This document shows, piece by piece, positions 17,298 to 25,662 of a DNA stretch of 56,061 nt (within the stretch, counting starts at the first letter, position 1; every line of letters starts with the position of its first letter). The notes beneath the pieces are model-generated. The model was not told the DNA's origin. It saw nothing but the letters and a program-made list of their open reading frames with translations, and did not search any database. The stretch spans positions 1-56,061 of the forward strand of contig JAUNQD010000009.1 in NCBI GenBank assembly GCA_030536355.1. Reading direction: 5' to 3'. The translations under genes and the position numbers were made by a program. The DNA is from Bacillota bacterium. GTDB taxonomy: Bacteria; Bacillota; Clostridia; Peptostreptococcales; Anaerovoracaceae.

Positions 17298-17343
17298 GCA
17301 GACCTACCAACTAAGAATAAAACCTGAAAGGAAAGATACACAA

Positions 17344-20300
17344 ATGATCAAAAATTTATCAGAAAAACCGATCGCTGAGCTTCAGATGGAACAGGCTGAC
17401 CAGTGGGAAAAAGACGGCCTTTTGGAAAAATGCGTAAGCACAAGAGAAGGCATGCCTTCATTCGTATTCTATGAAGGACCTCCTACAGCTAACGGAAGAC
17501 CGGGGATCCATCACGTGATCGCAAGAACACTGAAGGACTCAGTATGCCGTTACAAGACTATGCAGGGATACGCTGTTAAGCGTAAAGCCGGATGGGATAC
17601 TCACGGACTTCCTGTAGAAATCGAAGTAGAAAAGCAGCTGAACATGAGCGGCAAGCAGGATATCGAAAAATACGGTATCAAGGAATTCAATGAAAAGTGC
17701 AAGGAATCAGTATTCACATACGAAAGCATGTGGAGAGACATGACTAAGAGAATGGGATACCTGATCGACCTGGATGATCCATATATCACACTGGACAACA
17801 ACTTCATCGAAACAGGATGGTGGATCCTGAAGGAATTCTTCAAGGCTGACAAGATCTATGAAGGACATAAGATCCTGCCTTACTGCCCAAGATGCGGAAC
17901 AGGTCTGGCTTCCCACGAAGTAGCACAGGGATATAAGGAAGTTAAGGTAACTACTATCACTGCTAAGTTCAAGAAGGTCGGAACAGAAAACGAATACTTC
18001 CTGGCTTGGACAACTACTCCTTGGACGCTGGCATCCAACGTTGCCCTGACTGTAGGCGCAGATATCGACTACATCAAGGTGAAGATGACAGAAGGCGATG
18101 AAGAAGGAAACATCTTCTACGTAGCTAAGGCTCTTGCCGATAAGACTCTGGGCGAAGGCAAGTACGAGATCCTGGAAGAAATGAAGGGTAAAGACCTGGA
18201 ATACATGGATTACGAACAGCTGATGCCTTTCGTTAAAGCTGACAAGAAAGCATTCTTCGTAACATGCATGGATTACGTATCGGTAGAAGACGGTACAGGT
18301 ATCGTTCATACTGCACCTGCATTCGGTGAAGACGACTATCAGTGCGGAAGAAAATACGATCTGCCTGTAGTAAATCCAGTAGATGAAGAAGGTAAATATA
18401 CAGAAACTCCATGGGCTGGAAGATTCGTTATGGAAGACGGTCTCGACGTAGATATCATCAAGTGGCTGGCTGCTGAAGACAAGATCTTCGCTAAGGAAAA
18501 GATCGTTCATAACTATCCACACTGCTGGAGATGCGGAACTCCGCTGGTTTACTATGCTAAGCCAAGCTGGTATATCGAAATGAGCAGCCTGAAAGATCAG
18601 CTGGTTGCCAACAACAATACAGTTAACTGGTTTCCTGATTTCGTAGGAGAAAAGAGATTCGGAAACTGGCTGGAAGAAGTTAAGGACTGGGCTATTTCAA
18701 GAAACAGATATTGGGGAACTCCTATTCCTATCTGGAGATGCGAATGCGGACATCTGGAATGCATAGGCAGCAGAGCGGAACTGGTTGAAAAGGCACAGGA
18801 AACAATTACAGAAGATATCGAACTCCACAGACCGTATGTAGACGACGTTCACATCACATGTGAAAAGTGCGGCAAGACTATGACTAGAATTCCTGAAGTT
18901 ATGGACTGCTGGTTCGACTCAGGATCAATGCCTTTCGCACAGCAGCATTATCCGTTCGAAAATAGTGAAAACTTCGATGAAGAACTGTTCCCTGCAGACT
19001 TCATCTGCGAAGGTATCGACCAGACAAGAGGATGGTTCTACTCACTGATGGCTATTTCCACTTTCATCAAGGGCAAGGCTCCTTACAAGAATGTTCTTGT
19101 TAACGACCTGATCCTCGATAAGGAAGGCAAGAAGATGAGTAAGTCAAGAGGTAACACTGTTGACCCATTCGAACTCTTTGATAAGTACGGTGCAGACGCT
19201 ACAAGATGGTACCTGCTCCACACTTCACCTGCATGGTCACCGACTAAGTTCGACGAAGACGGTCTCGTAGAAATCGTGAGCAAGTTCTTCGGAACCATAA
19301 AGAATGTATATAACTTCTTCGTACTTTACTCAAATCAGGACGATCTGGATCCTGCTTCACTGGAAGTGGCTTATGACCAGAGACCTGAACTTGACAGATG
19401 GATCATCAGCAAGTACAACAAGCTGATCAAGGAAGTTACAGAAGAAATGGATAGATACGACCACATGAAATCCGTTAGAAAGATCCAGGATTTCGTTAAC
19501 GAAGATCTGTCCAACTGGTATATCAGAAGAGCAAGAAGAAGATTCTGGGGCGAAGAACTGACAGAAGATAAGAAGTCAGTATACGCTACAACTTATGAAG
19601 TTCTCGTAGGCGTAGCTAAGATGATCGCACCATTCGCACCTTTCATTTCAGATGAAATGTATCAGAACCTGACAGGCGAAGAATCAGTACACCTGGCATT
19701 CTTCCCTAAGGCAGATGAAAGCCTCATCGACGAAAAGGTCGAAGAAAGAATGGACCTTGTCAGAACTCTCGTTGCTCTGGGAAGAGGAATCAGAGAAAAG
19801 GAAAGAATCAAGGTAAGACAGCCGCTGACAGAAGTTATGGTAGACGGCAAGTACGAAGCTATCATCAGCGACCTGACTCCTCTGATCATGGAAGAACTGA
19901 ACATCAAGACAGTAGTATTCGAAAACAAGCTGGATGAATACATGAACTACAGCCTGAAGCCTAACTTCAAGGTTGCAGGACCTATGCTGGGCAAGAACAT
20001 CAAGGCGTTCGGCGGTGCCCTGGCACAGGCAGATCCAGCAAGCACAGTTGCTGCTATCGAAGCTGACGGCAAGATCACTATGGATATCAACGGTGAAGCA
20101 GTAGAAATCACTGCCGAAATGGTAGATGTCAAGATCGACGCTAAGGAAGGTTTCGCAGTAGCGATGGAAAACAACGTATTCGCTATCCTGGATACTACAG
20201 TTACTCCGCAGCTGGCTGCTGAAGGTCTGGCGAGAGAACTGATCTCCAAGGTTCAGCAGATGAGAAAGCAGAACGACTACGAAATGATGGACAACATCAA

Positions 20301-20460
20301 GATCTTCGTAGAAGCAGATGAAGAAGTAGCTGCAGCTATCGAACTTCACAAAGAATACATCATGAAGGAAACTCTGGCAGTTGCCATCGAAGCCGGCACA
20401 GATCTGAAGACTTCAGACCTGAACGGACATAAGACAGGAATCGATGTAGAAAGAGTATAA
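17344..20460 (+). CDS. ileS: Isoleucyl-tRNA synthetase
   Basis: Charges tRNA-Ile. The 1038-residue product has the catalytic start EGPPTANGRPGIHH (HIGH equivalent at 54-57), the editing domain with TTPWTL, and KMSKS at 597-601 followed by RGN. The anticodon-binding region comes last. The GIHH form of the HIGH motif and the RGN after KMSKS resemble the eukaryote-like type 2 IleRS, which is typically less mupirocin-sensitive; this is inference. Codon use is strongly biased (AAG, GAA, CTG, ATC), as in a highly expressed gene. ATG 17344 is chosen because an upstream in-frame ATG (17296) lies at the end of the T-box U-run. Confidence 0.97.
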   Translation: MIKNLSEKPIAELQMEQADQWEKDGLLEKCVSTREGMPSFVFYEGPPTANGRPGIHHVIARTLKDSVCRYKTMQGYAVKRKAGWDTHGLPVEIEVEKQLNMSGKQDIEKYGIKEFNEKCKESVFTYESMWRDMTKRMGYLIDLDDPYITLDNNFIETGWWILKEFFKADKIYEGHKILPYCPRCGTGLASHEVAQGYKEVKVTTITAKFKKVGTENEYFLAWTTTPWTLASNVALTVGADIDYIKVKMTEGDEEGNIFYVAKALADKTLGEGKYEILEEMKGKDLEYMDYEQLMPFVKADKKAFFVTCMDYVSVEDGTGIVHTAPAFGEDDYQCGRKYDLPVVNPVDEEGKYTETPWAGRFVMEDGLDVDIIKWLAAEDKIFAKEKIVHNYPHCWRCGTPLVYYAKPSWYIEMSSLKDQLVANNNTVNWFPDFVGEKRFGNWLEEVKDWAISRNRYWGTPIPIWRCECGHLECIGSRAELVEKAQETITEDIELHRPYVDDVHITCEKCGKTMTRIPEVMDCWFDSGSMPFAQQHYPFENSENFDEELFPADFICEGIDQTRGWFYSLMAISTFIKGKAPYKNVLVNDLILDKEGKKMSKSRGNTVDPFELFDKYGADATRWYLLHTSPAWSPTKFDEDGLVEIVSKFFGTIKNVYNFFVLYSNQDDLDPASLEVAYDQRPELDRWIISKYNKLIKEVTEEMDRYDHMKSVRKIQDFVNEDLSNWYIRRARRRFWGEELTEDKKSVYATTYEVLVGVAKMIAPFAPFISDEMYQNLTGEESVHLAFFPKADESLIDEKVEERMDLVRTLVALGRGIREKERIKVRQPLTEVMVDGKYEAIISDLTPLIMEELNIKTVVFENKLDEYMNYSLKPNFKVAGPMLGKNIKAFGGALAQADPASTVAAIEADGKITMDINGEAVEITAEMVDVKIDAKEGFAVAMENNVFAILDTTVTPQLAAEGLARELISKVQQMRKQNDYEMMDNIKIFVEADEEVAAAIELHKEYIMKETLAVAIEAGTDLKTSDLNGHKTGIDVERV

Positions 20461-20461
20461 T

Positions 20462-20498
20462 AAAAAGCGGGCGGGGTGCACACTCCGCCCGAATTTAT
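20462..20498 (+). terminator. ileS terminator
   Basis: A GC-rich 10-bp stem CGGGCGGGGT/ACTCCGCCCG (20468-20477 with 20482-20491) has a four-base loop. The tail AATTTAT is only moderately T-rich. Confidence 0.7.
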
Positions 20499-20536
20499 AA
20501 CTAAGCGTAGAACACGCAGGCCATATGGAGAATGAT

Positions 20537-21571
20537 ATGAGCAAGAAGAACATTCTGGGAATGACAACTGAAGAATTGAAGAATTTCATGCAGGAACTGG
20601 GAGAGAAACCTTTCCGCGGCAAACAGCTTTTTAAGTGGGTGAATAGAGGAGTTACGGACTTCGAAGAAATGACCGACTTTTCCAAGGCACTTCGTGCAAA
20701 GCTCAACTCAGCTGCTTATGTGGGTTCTCTTCAAGTTATGAACGTTCAGGAGGATGCAAAGGACGGCACTAGGAAATTCCTTTTCGGTTTGGAAGACGGC
20801 AATGCCATCGAAAGCGTATTTATGCAGTACAAGTACGGCAACTCTCTCTGTGTATCATCTCAGGTGGGATGTAAGATGGGATGCAAATTCTGTGCGACAG
20901 CCCTTGACGGATTTACAAGGAATCTTACAGCAGGAGAAATGCTGGAACAGATCTATGTTGCAGAACGAGAAACAGGCAAGGAGATAAACCATATCGTAGT
21001 TATGGGTATGGGAGAGCCGTTTGATAATTACGAGAACCTCGGTAAATTCCTCAGACTTCTCCATGATCCGGAAGGCAAAAATATGAGTTATCGTAATATG
21101 ACCGTATCGACGAGTGGTATAATTCCCGTGATAGAGAAATTCTCAGAGGATTTCCCACAGGTGAATCTGGCCATCTCATTGCACAGACTCACCAACGAAG
21201 GAAGAAGTGCTATCATGCCGGTAAATGATGCCTATCCTGTAGATGATCTTTTGGAGTCGGCACGCAAATACACAGACAAGACAGGAAGAAGGATAACCTT
21301 CGAATATACTCTCATCAAAGGCGAAAATGACAGCGATAAAGATGTGGAACTTATGAAGCAGAAGCTTTCAGGCATGCTTTGCCATGTGAATCTGATTCCT
21401 CTAAATAAGGTGGATGAAACGGGATTTGACGGAAGTACGAGAAGGAGAGCTGAAGAAATCGCTGCTCAGCTTGAGAGGGCGGGAGTGGCAGCAACAGTAA
21501 GGAGAGAACTGGGCAGTTCTATAGATGGAGCATGCGGACAGCTGAGAGCAAAAAATAAATCTAGATGTTGA
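20537..21571 (+). CDS. rlmN: 23S rRNA (adenine-2503-C2)-methyltransferase
   Basis: A radical SAM enzyme that methylates C2 of A2503 in 23S rRNA and A37 of some tRNAs. The iron-sulfur cluster motif CKMGCKFC places Cys at 112, 116 and 119. GMGEPFDNYEN, the SLHR block, VNLIPLN and the C-terminal GACGQL Cys region are present. ATG 20537 has GGAGA 5 nt upstream; ATG 20525 is the longer alternative. Length (344) is normal. Confidence 0.96.
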   Translation: MSKKNILGMTTEELKNFMQELGEKPFRGKQLFKWVNRGVTDFEEMTDFSKALRAKLNSAAYVGSLQVMNVQEDAKDGTRKFLFGLEDGNAIESVFMQYKYGNSLCVSSQVGCKMGCKFCATALDGFTRNLTAGEMLEQIYVAERETGKEINHIVVMGMGEPFDNYENLGKFLRLLHDPEGKNMSYRNMTVSTSGIIPVIEKFSEDFPQVNLAISLHRLTNEGRSAIMPVNDAYPVDDLLESARKYTDKTGRRITFEYTLIKGENDSDKDVELMKQKLSGMLCHVNLIPLNKVDETGFDGSTRRRAEEIAAQLERAGVAATVRRELGSSIDGACGQLRAKNKSRC

Positions 21572-21578
21572 TTTTTAG

Positions 21579-21607
21579 TTGCTAGGGACAACCACATCGT
21601 GTATAAT
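21579..21607 (+). promoter_or_regulatory. Promoter of small P-loop gene
   Basis: TTGCTA and a perfect TATAAT are 17 nt apart, starting 8 nt after the rlmN stop. Confidence 0.7.
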
Positions 21608-21656
21608 AATATTTAATATAAATGCACTTATAAAGCATGTAAGGAGGATGATCATT

Positions 21657-22079
21657 ATGGTGAAATTACTTATTGGGCACAAAGGCAGCGGCAAAACAGG
21701 ACAGATGGTGGAATTGGCTAATGACAGCATCGCAACAAGCAATGGAAGCATAATTTTTATAAACAAAGACCAGAGACTCATGTATGAACTGAAGCATGAG
21801 ATCAGAGTGATCTGCATGGAAGATTACGAACATATCACTAACATTGATGAATACATCGGATTCATCTACGGAATCATCAGTTCCGATCATGACATTGAAA
21901 CTATCTTCGTTGACAGCATCCTGAAGCATGCAGATGTTTCACTGGGTGACCTGCCTGAATTTATTGATAGATTGAAGGCAATCTCCGAAAACTATGAGCT
22001 GGACTTCATAGTAAGTATAAGTGCAGAAAAAGAAGAAATGATAGGTGTTAACTTTGAAGGATGCGAGATCCTCAACTAA
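21657..22079 (+). CDS. Small P-loop ATP-binding protein, unknown role
   Basis: 140 residues beginning MVKLLIGHKGSGKTGQM, a Walker A loop at residues 7-14. IETIFVDSIL (near 80-90) looks like a Walker B strand with Asp. FIVSISAEKEEM fits a later core strand of a RecA-like fold. It is too short for a full helicase or kinase and has no partner domain. AAGGAGG is 9 nt before the ATG; the reading frame extends upstream but without a ribosome site. It has its own promoter and terminator, so it is a single-gene unit. I have seen similar uncharacterised proteins in Clostridia; no function is claimed. Confidence 0.8.
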   Translation: MVKLLIGHKGSGKTGQMVELANDSIATSNGSIIFINKDQRLMYELKHEIRVICMEDYEHITNIDEYIGFIYGIISSDHDIETIFVDSILKHADVSLGDLPEFIDRLKAISENYELDFIVSISAEKEEMIGVNFEGCEILN

Positions 22080-22093
22080 TCACTAGAATATTG

Positions 22094-22127
22094 AAGGGCG
22101 GTGATCTCCACCGCCTTTATTTTTTTA
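22094..22127 (+). terminator. Terminator after P-loop gene
   Basis: Stem GGCGGTG/CACCGCC (22097-22103 with 22109-22115) extends by A-T/G-T pairs. T-rich TTTATTTTTTT follows. Confidence 0.9.
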
Positions 22128-22155
22128 TAGGACAGAGTATAAAGCAGAGGCAATA

Positions 22156-23037
22156 ATGAAAAAGGCATATTGTTTCGTAGTACTGACAGCATTACTTTTC
22201 AGCACCATGGAAGTTGCATGCAAAGTTGCGGGAAACGACCTGGATCCATTCCAGCTGACTTTCCTCAGATTCCTGATCGGGGGACTGATCCTGCTACCGT
22301 TCGGTATTGCGGAAATGAAGAAAAAAGGAATAAAGTTAAATCATAAAGATCTACTGAAATTGTTGGGAGTAGGGACGATAGGTATACCTATAAGTATGGT
22401 TCTGTTTCAGATAGGGATCATGAATTGCAACGCATCATCTGCATCAGTGATGTTTTCTATAAATCCATTGTTTACGATGGTGTGCGCGCACCTTCTTACC
22501 AGTGAAAAGATAACCAAACAGAGGCTGCTGGCTCTTACTATAGGGATCATAGGGCTGATATTCATCATAAGGCCATGGGATGTACAGGAAGGAAATACAG
22601 TATTCGGTGCAGGATGTCTTCTCCTTGCTGCCATCACATTCGGGTTTTATACTGTAACAGGGAAGATGGTGAGCCAGAAGATTGGTTCGGTAGCTCAGGC
22701 AGGAATAAGCTTCCTGATGGGTGCGGCGGTTCTGCTCATAGTCATCATCATTATGGGAAGACCTGTGCTGGACGGTGTGACAGATAATATTCCGATAATT
22801 CTTTATACCGGTATATTCGTGACCGGACTGGGATATTATTCATACTTCAGATCCATAAAACTTTCGGATGCTACGACCGGGTCATTTGCATTTTTCCTTA
22901 AGCCTGCGCTGGCTCCTATAATAGCAGTAATCGTTCTTAAGGAAACCATCCTTTGGAATACGCTGGCCGGAATAGGTATAATACTGATAGCATCGTATTT
23001 GAATATCAGATTCCAACGTAAGAATCTCAAGTCATAA
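22156..23037 (+). CDS. DMT-superfamily (EamA) transporter
   Basis: 293 residues with ten predicted membrane segments arranged as two EamA repeats. The first contains FLRFLIGGLILLPF and ends near RPWDVQ; the second ends in TLAGIGIILIASYLNIRF. Members export amino acids or other small metabolites; the substrate cannot be read here. It starts a run with the Nudix and amidase genes (13 nt gap, then overlap), so a joint transcript is likely. Confidence 0.9.
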   Translation: MKKAYCFVVLTALLFSTMEVACKVAGNDLDPFQLTFLRFLIGGLILLPFGIAEMKKKGIKLNHKDLLKLLGVGTIGIPISMVLFQIGIMNCNASSASVMFSINPLFTMVCAHLLTSEKITKQRLLALTIGIIGLIFIIRPWDVQEGNTVFGAGCLLLAAITFGFYTVTGKMVSQKIGSVAQAGISFLMGAAVLLIVIIIMGRPVLDGVTDNIPIILYTGIFVTGLGYYSYFRSIKLSDATTGSFAFFLKPALAPIIAVIVLKETILWNTLAGIGIILIASYLNIRFQRKNLKS

Positions 23038-23049
23038 GAAGGTAATCAG

Positions 23050-23700
23050 ATGGACTTAAAACAAAAAATAAAGATAAGTGACATTGAAGATATATTCGGT
23101 GATAAAAAATCCGGTATGGAGGATTTTTTCAATGAGTTTTCCGTATTGCTCCCGGTGGTGGAAAAAGACGGTGAGCTCCATGTGCTTTACGAATTGAGAG
23201 CAAGACATATGGACGTTCAGCCGGGAGAAATATGTTTTCCCGGAGGGAAGATAGAGCAGGGCGAAAGTCCGAAAGACTGCGCTTTGCGTGAAACTTGGGA
23301 AGAAGTCGGCATTCCTCAGGATAAGATCAAAGTGATAGCTCAGCTTGACATGATGGTTAACTACAGCAATGTGGCGATGTACGCATACCTTGGCATTGTG
23401 GACGAGTGCGCTTTGGACGAAATGAAATTGAACCCTGACGAAGTGGAAGAAGTTTTTCTGGTGCCTTTTGAGTGGCTGCTTGAAAATGAGCCTGAAATCT
23501 ATTGGACGAAAGTTGCTCCTCAGCCGCCTGAAGATTTTCCTTATGATAAGGTGACCGGGGGCGAACCATATAAATGGAGACATGGAAAGGCGCCGGTACC
23601 GGTTTATCCTGAGTTTGGCGATAAGGTGATTTGGGGATTTACGGGAAGAATAACCAAGAGGTTTGTGGATACGATAAAAGGAGGAAGAGTCGATGTTTAA
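23050..23700 (+). CDS. Nudix hydrolase, CoA-pyrophosphatase-like
   Basis: 216 residues. The Nudix box GGKIEQGESPKDCALRETWEEVGI is split here as G-x5-E, then RETWEEVG, and matches consensus. Just before it, RARHMDVQPGEICFPGG resembles the CoA-hydrolase signature in which H-x-G-x-FPGG precedes the box. It probably cleaves CoA or related nucleoside diphosphates to limit damaged cofactors. Overlaps the next gene by 8 nt. Confidence 0.85.
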   Translation: MDLKQKIKISDIEDIFGDKKSGMEDFFNEFSVLLPVVEKDGELHVLYELRARHMDVQPGEICFPGGKIEQGESPKDCALRETWEEVGIPQDKIKVIAQLDMMVNYSNVAMYAYLGIVDECALDEMKLNPDEVEEVFLVPFEWLLENEPEIYWTKVAPQPPEDFPYDKVTGGEPYKWRHGKAPVPVYPEFGDKVIWGFTGRITKRFVDTIKGGRVDV

Positions 23701-24502
23701 GTTGGGCCTTTGTCAGATAAAGAGCTATTTCGATAAAAATGAAAGCATGGCTGTTGCGGAGCGATATGTGAGAGAAGCAGCGGCAAACGGGGCACAGGTA
23801 GTGTCTCTTCCTGAAATGTGGAATTGCCCTTATGCCAACAGGTATTTTAAAGAGTATGCGGAACCTGCTGATGGGCAGGCAGTGCAGATGATGTCGGTGC
23901 TTGCCAAGGAGCTTGGGATATACTTGATCGGAGGTACTATTCCTGAAGTCGATGGAGATAAATATTACAATACATCTTTCTGCTTTGATAAGAAAGGGGA
24001 GCTGATCGGCAGGCACAGGAAGGTGCATCTCTTCGATATTGAGGTGAGAAAGGCCATTACCTTCAGAGAGTCGGACACGTTCACTGCAGGTGAAGATATG
24101 ACTATCCTGGATACGGAGTTTGGCAAGATAGGCGTTGCGATCTGCTATGATATAAGATTCCCTGATTGGCATATGAAGATGGCCAAGGCAGGTGCTAAGC
24201 TGATAGTTCTGCCGGCAGCTTTCAATATGACTACAGGACCGGCTCATTGGGACTTGAGCATAAGAGCAAGAGCTGTTGATAACCAGGTGTATTTCGCGGC
24301 CAATTCTCCTGCGAGAGATGAAAAGGGTGTATATGTCGCATACGGTAATTCGTGTATTTCCGATCCATGGGGAGAATTTGTTTCCCATGCAGATGAAAAA
24401 GAATGTATACTATACGGAGATATAGATTTCGATAGAGTTGACGATATAAGACAGCAGCTTCCGTTGCTGAAGCATAGAAGAGAAGAGTTGTATGATAAAT
24501 AA
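23693..24502 (+). CDS. Nitrilase-family omega-amidase-like hydrolase
   Basis: 269 residues of the carbon-nitrogen hydrolase superfamily. The Glu-Lys-Cys triad is visible as PEMW (Glu 41), RKVHLFD (Lys 110) and CYDIRFPD (Cys 151). HLFD after the Lys and the RARAVDNQ block are typical of the Nit2/omega-amidase branch. That branch hydrolyses alpha-ketoglutaramate or alpha-ketosuccinamate. The substrate is inferred from the branch only. Overlaps the Nudix gene and is followed 13 nt later by the BMP lipoprotein. Confidence 0.87.
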   Translation: MFKLGLCQIKSYFDKNESMAVAERYVREAAANGAQVVSLPEMWNCPYANRYFKEYAEPADGQAVQMMSVLAKELGIYLIGGTIPEVDGDKYYNTSFCFDKKGELIGRHRKVHLFDIEVRKAITFRESDTFTAGEDMTILDTEFGKIGVAICYDIRFPDWHMKMAKAGAKLIVLPAAFNMTTGPAHWDLSIRARAVDNQVYFAANSPARDEKGVYVAYGNSCISDPWGEFVSHADEKECILYGDIDFDRVDDIRQQLPLLKHRREELYDK

Positions 24503-24515
24503 GGAGGGAAGTATC

Positions 24516-25592
24516 ATGAAGAAATTATTGGTACTGGCCGTATCATTGATCATGATTTTAGCATTTGCATCATGTGGATCACCTACAGAGGAGCAGCCTG
24601 AAGAACAGATCGATTATGAAATCGCACTGGTTACCGATGCAGGTCTCATAATGGATGGCGGATATAGCGAGGTCGCATGGACAGCCATAAGCGAATTTGG
24701 TGCAGAAAACGGTTTGTCACACAAATATTATAAGGCTGCCGAAGCAAGTGAAGAAGCATACAGAGCAACCATTGACGATGCAGTAGCTAAGGGTGCCAAG
24801 GTCGTGATCGCAGATGGTTATGTATTCGAAGATGTTATCTATGATGTGCAGAAAGAATATGAAGATGTCAGCTTCATACTTATAGATGCCGAACCTATAG
24901 ATCCGGAAACAGGAAAGGCTAAAGTAGGAAAAAATACTGCAGCAGTTATGTTTTTATCTGAAGAGGCAGGATATATGGCAGGATATGCAGCTGTTGAAAA
25001 TGGATATTCACAGCTGGGATTTATCGGAGAGGCTGATAAACCTGCGTTCGACGATTACGGATACGGATTCCTCCAGGGAGCCAATGCGGCAGCGTCCGAT
25101 AACGGAGTAGTTGTGAATGTGAGATACCATTCATGTGATGAAAGTGGAGACAGAGAGGCTGTGCTGGAAAAGGCAAATGAATGGTATGGTGCAGGTGTCG
25201 AAGTGATTTTCGCCTGTGGCTCACAGGTCGAGATGCCTATTATCGAAGCGGCTGAACTCAATGAAGGTGATGTTATCGCATGTGAAACAGATAAGAGCAA
25301 GATGTCTGATACTGTAGTCACTTCTGCCGTTAAGGACATTTCGGGAGTGCTTCAGGATATCTTACAGAAATATGTACGCGGCAAGTTCCCGGGAGGAGAA
25401 GTTGCGGAATATGATGTTTCCACAGAAAGCATTTGGCTTGATATGGAAACAAGCAAGTTCGTCGCATTCAATGAGGGTGATTATAAGGATCTGAACAAAC
25501 TTCTCAAAAACAAGATCGTAGAAGTCAGCGATCATAGTATTGGGGAAATAGGAGCTCTATCATTGTCAAATGTAAATGTTGATGTGGAATAA
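24516..25592 (+). CDS. BMP-family substrate-binding lipoprotein
   Basis: 358 residues. A lipoprotein signal with lipobox FASC (Cys about 20) is followed by the Bmp/PnrA domain: VTDAGLIMDGGYSEVAW, VIADGYVFEDV, FLSEEAGYMAGYAA, GFIGEADKPAFDDYGYGFLQGA. Such proteins bind nucleosides or related ligands for ABC importers, or act as sensors. No permease or ATPase gene is adjacent, so it is an orphan here. AAGGAGGG precedes the ATG. Confidence 0.9.
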   Translation: MKKLLVLAVSLIMILAFASCGSPTEEQPEEQIDYEIALVTDAGLIMDGGYSEVAWTAISEFGAENGLSHKYYKAAEASEEAYRATIDDAVAKGAKVVIADGYVFEDVIYDVQKEYEDVSFILIDAEPIDPETGKAKVGKNTAAVMFLSEEAGYMAGYAAVENGYSQLGFIGEADKPAFDDYGYGFLQGANAAASDNGVVVNVRYHSCDESGDREAVLEKANEWYGAGVEVIFACGSQVEMPIIEAAELNEGDVIACETDKSKMSDTVVTSAVKDISGVLQDILQKYVRGKFPGGEVAEYDVSTESIWLDMETSKFVAFNEGDYKDLNKLLKNKIVEVSDHSIGEIGALSLSNVNVDVE

Positions 25593-25610
25593 AAGCAAAT
25601 AAGCAATAAA

Positions 25611-25648
25611 AAGGCGCAGATCTTGAGGTCTGCGCCTTCTGTGTTTTT
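25611..25648. terminator. Bidirectional terminator between BMP lipoprotein and gltA
   Basis: Stem AAGGCGCAGA/TCTGCGCCTT (25611-25620 with 25629-25638). T-runs follow on both strands. Confidence 0.9.
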
Positions 25649-25662
25649 GTCTGTCGTTATAG

